The notes beneath the pieces were generated by a model, which was not told the origin of the DNA, ran no database searches, and saw nothing but the letters and a program-made list of their open reading frames with translations. Below are positions 48,601 through 57,600 of a stretch of DNA of 64,000 bases, piece after piece. Numbering within the stretch: position 1 is the stretch's first letter; each line of letters opens with the position of its first letter. The DNA comes from Pomacea canaliculata (taxonomy: Eukaryota > Mollusca > Gastropoda > Architaenioglossa > Ampullariidae). Made by a program: the position numbers and the translations under genes. Location of the stretch: contig NC_037591.1 in the NCBI RefSeq assembly GCF_003073045.1, forward strand, positions 29,600,537 to 29,664,536, given 5' to 3'.

Positions 48601-51600
48601 GTGAAAAAAAAGTCGGAGGGGGGAGAAATCGTAGCTTGACAACTACATTCGTGGGAGGCTACTGAATGCCGAGCAGTAGCTTATCGTGTTGTCAGTGAAA
48701 GGGGTGAGCAGTTGTCAGCATGAGACGTTGGCCGCTACCTACGTGTACAGCACGTAATGGTCACGTGCGAGTTTGGAGATTCGGTTCCATGCTGGGGGTT
48801 GAGTGATGTCTCGGGGAAAGTGAGGACCCCTGCGAGACAGACCAGTGGCGTCGGTTGTGTCCACATCTACGGCTTAATCGCTGGTCTTAGTGACACGTCA
48901 CACGGATACAACAGACGCCAGCTGACCGTGGCGCCGGGGATTATTCCTCTCCTCCTTTATCGCCCTCTTTCGTCTGATTGGTGCGAGTGTAAGGGAGAGC
49001 TAGTGAGGGGAGATCGGGAACTCGAGACCTCCACCTACGAACCATGTCTTGTGACTATCTTAAAAATCTCACCTTTCCTGTCGTTGACTGTTAATCTATC
49101 TTAAAGTAGTTCCACTCTCAACCAGTACTTGTTAAAAGCCCGACCTCATCTTTAATTTATTTATTTGCAGCCATCAAATCCCTGGACTCGCTGAATGACC
49201 AGATAGTGCAGTACATTTTCGCCCAATCCTTCTCCGCCGGCCACAATGCCAAGACCTTGCCAGCCGACCTTGACCTCAGTTCTCAGTCGCAAGGTGACGG
49301 CGGTACAGGTCAAGGCGCTCTGTCGCCGCGCGAGAGCGAGAGCCTGCAGGCGTCTATGGTTCTGATGCGCCGGCTGCTGCTGGACGCACAAGGCAAGTTC
49401 CGCAAGATGGTGGAGGAGAACAAGCAGCTGGCCATCCACATCGACGGCACCATCCAGGCGGCCAACCAGGAGGTGTGCGCCCTGAGGGCGGAGCTGGCCG
49501 ACACCAACAAGAGACTTTCGCGGATGAGCGTGTCCTCCGGGGACACGGGGTTCAAGGACGGTGAGGGGGGAGCCAGTGAGGGTCGTCGGAGCGGTGGGAG
49601 TGAGTGTCAGGGAAGCGGCTGCAGCTCGGGGAAAGACCGGGATGTCATCGTGAAGACTAACGGTGAGGAGAAAGCGGATAAGGTGAAGGGGGAAGTGTTT
49701 TGTGAAGCTGGCACCTTGCTGAAGGTGAATGGACGAGAACATTCTGAGGATCAGCGTGCAGGGAATGGAGTGTACGAGCAAGGTAAGGAGGCCTTGTTTG
49801 ATTGATGTTTTTGTTTTTATTTTTGCACGTTTCACTTACCAGAACTTTTTTTGGAAGATAGTGCGCATCCGCGGACGTTGAACCCTTTTCCCTAAACTGT
49901 TCTGAAATGAGATTTATGATAATTGTTTCTCACAGTAAATAACGGCGCACAATTGGATTGCTTGCTTTTATTTTAATTATTTCTTTTTATCCAAGAGCTC
50001 GTTGAAACTCAGTTAACTCTGTTCACTTGGAAATAGCCTTAGGAAACGTCACGTGAGGTGTGACGGCACAGACGTGACCTTTCACAGTGACGTATACAAC
50101 TTATTTACTTTATTTACCTTTACTTATTACCCTCTGAAAAAAAATGCCAGCAGGAAGAAACGGCTGTAGTGTTAAGTGATATTGGCTGGAATGAGTGGAA
50201 GACCGAACGAATAGTAAACAATGAATGGAAGGACATAGAGACGAAAGTTGATCACTTGTTGGAAACAACTGTTTAGCAGTGGACCGTCTGCTTCCATGTG
50301 GATTCTTTCCGCATGCTTCACTTTTCTCGGCTGATAATTCCATTTGCTTTTCCAGTTGGTCCCATTGCCCATCCCGATATTCATTTCCCTCTTCTATTTT
50401 CCATACTAATTTCTTCCCTGGCAGCTTATCCTCCATGCTAATTTCCTTTCCCCGCCTATTTCCTCTCCTAATTCTCCCTCATGCCACCTATCTTCCGAAT
50501 TAATTCCATATCGTGTCAGTTATTTTCCATGGTAATGTTCTTCATTCCCGCAGAGTGCCAGGAAAATGCAGCATCGCCAGACACGTCCATGTCGCTCTTG
50601 AGCGCTAACTCTGAAGTGGACAAGGTCCGGGAGGAAAACAAGAAGTTGAGATGTGAAATCGAGGCTGTCACGGCGGAGCTGAATGAACTCCGGTGTGCCA
50701 AGGACTTTGGCGGCGAGAGGCCGAGCTACGGGGAACTGAAACTGGAGCTGATCCAGTCGAGACAGGAGGTGAACCGGGCCAAGGAGGCTTTGCAAGGTGT
50801 GTTGTTAGCAAACTACCAGGTGTATCGATAATCTTTCTTCATTTCATCATCACCATCATCATCTATCAATCATTATCATTCTTCTCCTCCTCCTTCATCA
50901 TTGATCTCTATTCTGTTTATTGTTTGTCGCATTCCCTAGTAGCGGCTGTTACTCTGTTGTTACATGATACTTTGATCGGTAGCAGATTTGGTAGTCTGGC
51001 GAAGAATAGTAGTTGCCTAGCAACGATTTCTCGCGGGCCTTCCGCTCGTGCCTAACGGTGATCTGTTGGTGTCGTGACCCTCCCTCAGCCATGAAGAGCG
51101 ACCGGAAGCGTCTGAAGGCGGAGAAGGTGGAGCTGCTGCACCAGATGAAGCAGCTGTACACCACGCTGGAAGACAAGGAGACAGAGCTGCGGGACTTCAT
51201 CCGCAACTACGAGCATCGAGTGAAGGAGAGTGACGAGAGCATTAAACAGGTGACTGGATGGATGGATGGATCTCTGCCCTGCGGCCTGTACTCGCTGCAT
51301 GTGACTCACGTGTTTTCAATGGTTGTCTTTGTCTCATATCTACATGTCTGCGAGCGGTCTTTTGTGATAGATTGCCTGCCTCGTTTCCCTGATCTCTGAG
51401 TGTGTGTGACCTCCTTTGTTTTTTTTATTGCTCGCTTCTGTCGTGTCTACTTGTTGTCTTCTCACGTCCATCCGTTTGTCTGTCCTGTTTCTGTGCTGTC
51501 TGTTCGTGCTTTTGTCTCCTCGTATATTTCCTGTCGTTTCTAGATACTCGTAATTCAATCAACTTGTTCATCTTTTATTTCTCTTATTTTCTGTGACCAA

Positions 51601-54600
51601 TGTTTCAAGAAAGTCCTTCCACCTGCCAAAAACAATAAATAAATAAATTAATTAAATTAAGGATTAGTTGTCTGGGTTCGGATCTCGTCTCGTGCACGCT
51701 GTTCTTTCTCTGTAAGGGACACCTCTTAGCAAGACCGTCTGCTTTGCTGTGAATAGCCACAGCTTCTGACGCGGCGTAAAACACCAATTCCCCCTCCCCG
51801 TCCCCCCAAAAAAAAAGAAATTAAAACAATAATTAAAATTGTTTACACCAAAGTAAGAACTAAAGGCTTGCTTATGACTGAAGTTTCTTCGTTTGCGCCT
51901 GCTGCTAAAACAGAAAATGGTAGCCTTGTCAAAATCCGATGACTACTCAGCGATGACGATGTTCCTTGTTGATGAATATCGATGTGTTAGTTTCCTTGTT
52001 TATGTTGACTTCGAATTGCTGTTAATGCCGTTGTTTATGTCATGTGTTAATGTCGTTGTTTACGGCCATGTTGATGTCGCTTGTCGTGTGTTAATGTCCT
52101 TGTTGATGTGCTTGCAGCTTGCCATGGAGAAGGAGGAGTCGGAGAGGGAGAAATGGGAGATAATCAAACGGGCGAGGGAGTCAGCCGAGAGAGCGGTGCT
52201 TCTGCGCGCGCAACTCGATGCCAGAGAGCAGACGATAAAAGAACTGCAGGACGAAGTCGCTAAGGTGAAGGATGGGCCCTTGTGCCACGTGACACACTGT
52301 CTCTCTCTCTCCCTCGTGCACTGTTCACTATATTTTCTGCATTTAAATTTAGAATTATTATTGTTGATATATATATACATGAGCTTATTGTTGATATAGA
52401 TAAATCCAAACTTACTTACTGTTAATATGGTTTAAATATTTGTCTTATTTCTGTTTTAGATTATTCTAAATATTTCCTAAATAACTTCTCTGCTTACCCC
52501 CAACTCTGTCATCTTATCGTTGTGACAGCTGAGTAACAGATACAACCTCACCGTGACAGTTGTCATGGCTACAATCAGACAGTTTAACGATTGTATGTGC
52601 GCCCACCTGCTTACAGACGAGCGCTACAAGCTTGGGGAACATTGAGTGCATCGTTCTCTTTAATTGCGTCCATCCAGTCACGTGTTCTTATTACGGGTGG
52701 GCTAACTGATAAGACGTGCAACGCTTGAGGAACGCTATTAATAGAAGCCTGCAGGGGCTGCAGACTGTTTACTGAGGAAGATGACCGATTGCATCAGTTC
52801 ATTTAACTCGATTAAAAGGGAGGCCACGCGCAGTGACGGCTGATTATCTTTCCGGTCTGGCGCGCATGCGTCTTCTCCAACATGGCCGCCATGCATCTTC
52901 TGGCGATAAAATCGCACGTTCGGTCTTGGAAAAGATGGAGTGTAACTATGTTAGACTCTTGGCTTTCTTGAGTGTGACCGACATTTTAAAATCATCTCGG
53001 GGGGTGAATTCAATTTACCTGGGCATCGGCGTCTGCGGTAAAAGTTGTCTGTACTGCTGTTGCCGTGTTGTTGTAAATGAGGATTACAAAAAGAAAAATA
53101 AAAATCGGAAAATAGGAGTTAAAATAGCAAAAGCCATTTAGAGATAACGAAAGTAAACCTTTGTAGAAGTTCCTTAAAATTGTGATTTAATATTTAAGAC
53201 ATAAATAAAAAGCGCTGCATGCTAATTTTAAACCCAGCAGAACCAATGTAGTGAGTTATCGCTTATGCTTCATATTTCAACTTTGAATATTGCAGAAGGG
53301 GAGAGGGTTGGTATCTGGGGAGGAGGGGAGAAGGTCAATGAGGGTTGGCCCTTAAAACTTCCGCTTTGCGAAAGTTTCCCACGAACAGTGCACGCGTTCA
53401 CCTCCAGTACAGGTGCAAGCTCCACAGCTGGAGGCCATCTGGAGAAGACTGTGGTGAAGATGCAGTACAGTGAGTACACCTTGGAACTGGTCAGACCCAG
53501 TGGAAATGCGTCTACTGATCCGGAGACAGAAACGGTTTCCGCGGACGTGAAAGTAACCTTGTCTATAAACAAAATTCGACTGAGTTTAGAGATGTTACCG
53601 GGTAGTGAAATACCCACGCTCAACAGACTCCTTTCATAATATTGCCTCGAGCATGAACTCGCAAGGAGAGATGCAAATCTCAAGAAATTAAATAGGAATG
53701 TATGTTACTTGCTTTTTAAAAAAGTAGACTTTTTCAGTTTAAGCTGCAAAAAGTCGGTGATATAAACTGAACGTAGCATGTGTACGGAATTATTTTTTTT
53801 ATACTGTGGTGTGGGCAAAATATTACAGGAACAGTTGCTTTTTCCCTGAACGCTATCGTGCATGCGAGCAAGGGGTGACTGAAGTAAGACTGTCACTAGT
53901 GTAGACATTATCACACAATGGCTGAAGTCTCTGAAGAAACTATACGAAGCCTTCAAGTGTCGCTATGTTACGCAGGTCACAGGTCAGCTTTAGCAAAACA
54001 TAAAGTTTGTCTGGTACTTCACGATCGTCAGTACTAGCTGTAAACGACCACACAGTGTTTTGATGGGGACGTGGATACAATAAATCATCGCCCGTTATCA
54101 GTTTCCCCAAATGTATCTGAGTTTTCTGTTTCTTTTTTTTAATTCTTTCAATATTTAACCAACATTTCGTCTCTTGCTTGATGGTCAGCTGAATCTTGCA
54201 AAACTTTACACATCTTAAACTAACCTCCCAAACCCGGGTCCGTAGGCGAGGTGTTGTTGCGGCCCTATGTCCTCGAGAAGTAACAATGAATAAACTAAAC
54301 TAACCTTAGTCCTCTAATGCGTCGTCTGCTTCCTCGACATCTAGTGTTCAGATTTCTAATTATCCTTAAACTGATAGGTAACATGTGAGATTGTAATGTG
54401 TTGATGTCGCCGTTTGTTGCAGCTCAAGGACCAACTTCGGGGGAGAGTGGCGGACTCACCCAGGGACTCCAATAACGCCACCCCCACACCAGGAGAGCTG
54501 AGCGCCGAGGATATCGACGACATTTCTACGGCGACAACCGGCGACACCACACGGCGTCGGACAGCAGCTTCCACCAGGCAGGACAGGAAGTCGATTCTAA

Positions 54601-57600
54601 AGACACCTCACGCACAAAAGGTCAGAGTAACACATCAGCAGATGGATTTAAACTAATCTTGTAGAGCGATGACGGAAAGGGGAAGAAATCGTGACAAATA
54701 ATTGTTATTTTTGGTAATTGCTTAAAATTTTATGAAATTTTTCGTGTGGTTTTTTTTTAGAGGTTGAAAGCACCCCTAAAGCAAGCACACTAAATGCGAA
54801 TGAAGACCTGGACGAGATGCTATCTCCCTTGATGAAATGGATGCACAACAGCAGCTCAGAGGGCACGGATCTGGAAGCCAGAGATATCAAAAATAAGAAA
54901 AAGAAAAGTTTTGGCTCGCTGTCGCGGGTCTTCAGTCGAGGCCGCTCGCGACGCTCCATCGCTCTTCCTCACAACGAACATCTGCTGGAGGGTAGGTCCT
55001 CGCTCACCGACAGCTACGTAAAATAAGGAGGGGAAAAAACGAGGAAAGAGGAGGGAAAAATACTAAAAGAAAATTTACTGTGCGCTTTCTACATTTATGT
55101 GTAACGATGTCTTGCTTAAGAGTCTGGATCCTCACATTTCCCGAGGTTTAAACTGACAAAATAGTGTCATTTGTCTCATTGACAAAATATCTCTTTGTGT
55201 CAAATTGACAGCCTTATTGTATCGGATTCTTGAAAGACTTTTACTCAGTCAGTCTGACAAATCTTTCTGTCGTAGGATATTTCCTATTGATAAACCTTTA
55301 GCAATCTGCCGACTAAGATATCAAATGTAAGAGACTTACATGAAAGTGGTGAAAAGTTTCCCAGTTCACACAACATGTCCGGCTGTCTTTCAGATGGCAG
55401 TGGCACCAAACTGAGTCTGCTGACCGTGGACAACTACCAGGAGAAGCTCAAGACAGTAGACCAGATGAAAGGGGTGCATATGTGCCACTGGCGTGCTGGC
55501 CAGGTGCTGGCATGGCTGGAGATCACCCTGGGTATGCCCATGTATGGAAACAACTGTGCACATAATATAAAGAGCGGCAAGGTGAGTTTTTTTGTCAGTG
55601 AATATCCTCCAGAAACCATTCGATGCTCGTAGTGTCAAGCTAAACTAAAAATCGCTATTAGGCTTATAGTTTGTTGTACGATGCTCACGTTTGTTATATT
55701 GATAACTGGCATAGGCACCCGGCACTGACTGGGTTTATTTCTCCTGGTCACGTGGTCAACCATGGGATATTCTTGCAGATTCTGCTCGGGCTGAGTGACT
55801 ATGAACTAGGGGCGGCCTTGGGCATAACCAGTCACATCCACAGACGTAAACTACGGCTGGCCATCGAGGAGCACCGCGACCCGGCCACCATGTAAGACCG
55901 ATGATTGATAATTGATAACCATGACGATGATGCGTTCACGAGGTGTACTTAAAGGTACTGAGCTAATAAGTTTTATTTGAAACTGGAAAAAAAAACGTTT
56001 TTGCGATGTGCAGACAATACACACTGGCTCCCAACGTGGACCCTACCTGGGTGGCTCACAGGCTGATGCCAGACCTCGGCCTCCCTCAGTACAGCGCCGT
56101 CTTTGAGAACAACCTCGTGGACGGCCGCATCCTGAACTCTCTTGGTCGCAAAGACCTGGAGAAGCATTTCGACATCCACCGCAAGTTCCACCAGGCCAGC
56201 ATTCTTCACGGCGTTGAGCTCTTAAGGCGAATGGAGTTTGACAAGGAGGTATGTGAAACAGTCAGACAAGATTTTGGCTTAAAGATGTGTATATAATGAA
56301 GTTGCAGAGATATTTTAAAGAGAAAGGATTGGAATCGGAGATATCAAGGAGACGGACAAAAGGATTTGTGTGGATATTAGTTACGACAACGGTTCTCCAA
56401 ACGACAGCAGTTCTTTGCACCTGACAAACTGACAAAATTAACCTCCGCCACTGTCACTCGTTCTTCCAGAAGCTGAACGAAAGGCGGAGCCAGTGCGAAG
56501 ACTCGGACACTGACCTCTTGGTGTGGACCTGCGGTCGGGTCATGAAGTGGACACGCTCCATTGATCTCGGGGTAAGCTTGCCTCCTGTCTTCCAGCCGTT
56601 CACAGATTGACACGTTAAAGTAAACCACCTATATATATATAGAACAAACTGGCGTTTACAAGTTCTGCAGCACACTCTGTTCCCTTGATAAAGATCCTGT
56701 AAGTGATTTGTTAGTTGAAATCACGATCTGGGTACAAAAATGTGTGCAGTTTTCTGAGTCGAAGTTTTGTTTTGTTTTATTTTATATATATATATATTTT
56801 TTAGCTGTGGTGAAGGGGAGACGATTTGCCTGCAGAACTCTTTTCTATCTTAATTTTAAAAATTGGCAGAGGAAACCAAAGATTGCATTGAGGTTTATAC
56901 ACAATGTCTTGCTGTGTTGGTGCCGTTGTCAGGAGTTTTCGGATAACTTGCGCGAGAGCGGTGTGCACGGAGCCTTGATGGTCCTCGAACCTTCCTTCAA
57001 CTCTGACACTCTGGCGACCGCCCTCGCCATTCCTCCCTCCAAGTGTTACATTCGTCGACATCTCGCCTCGGAGCTGGATACCCTCCTGCGACCAGCCAGG
57101 TATGTCCACGTGCTCCCCCGTGATCTTGAGGGTTGAGTTCGAGAACCGATGTCAGGTGTGAACTATTTAGGAATTTTTGAGGCGAGTTGGACGGGGTCTG
57201 GGAAGTGATCTTGATTCTCGACTCTAAATCAGATGTCCCAACGAAAAATTAAAATGTTTAATAATCTAAAAACACTTTTTTAAAAATAAGAAATTTGTGT
57301 CGTTTTTTTTTTTCGTTTATTCTAAATAGTTTGGAAATGGACTGTACTGTAGGAAGGGTACAAGGGAAGTGGGTTAGAGATGCAGGACTCAACAAAGCGG
57401 GTTGCACGAGGCCTCGCATAGTTGAGTGTGTTCCCGTTCGGATTACATTTCTTGATAAATACACATCCTTAGCAATTTAAGTTTTCATCCATTCATCGTT
57501 CCTTCCGTTTTTCATGTTTCCTTTCTTCTTGTATTTCACTGTACGATATTCTCTCGTCTCCGTGATGATAATCTGATTGTTCGGAATCTGTGTTTAGTCT

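Larger units (their letters stand above)
39620..49170 (+). other. Kazrin large intron (9.55 kb)
   Basis: Bounded by GTAAGT and TTTGCAG. It contains the TTTG repeat, the 23-bp and 25-bp minisatellites, GT/GA tracts and a GC-rich patch at 45100-45750. No coding exon in the right phase was found inside. Confidence 0.6.

Noticed and set aside
49161..49835. 224-codon minus-strand frame
   Set aside because: Shadow of kazrin exon 2, whose + strand translation has clear homology.
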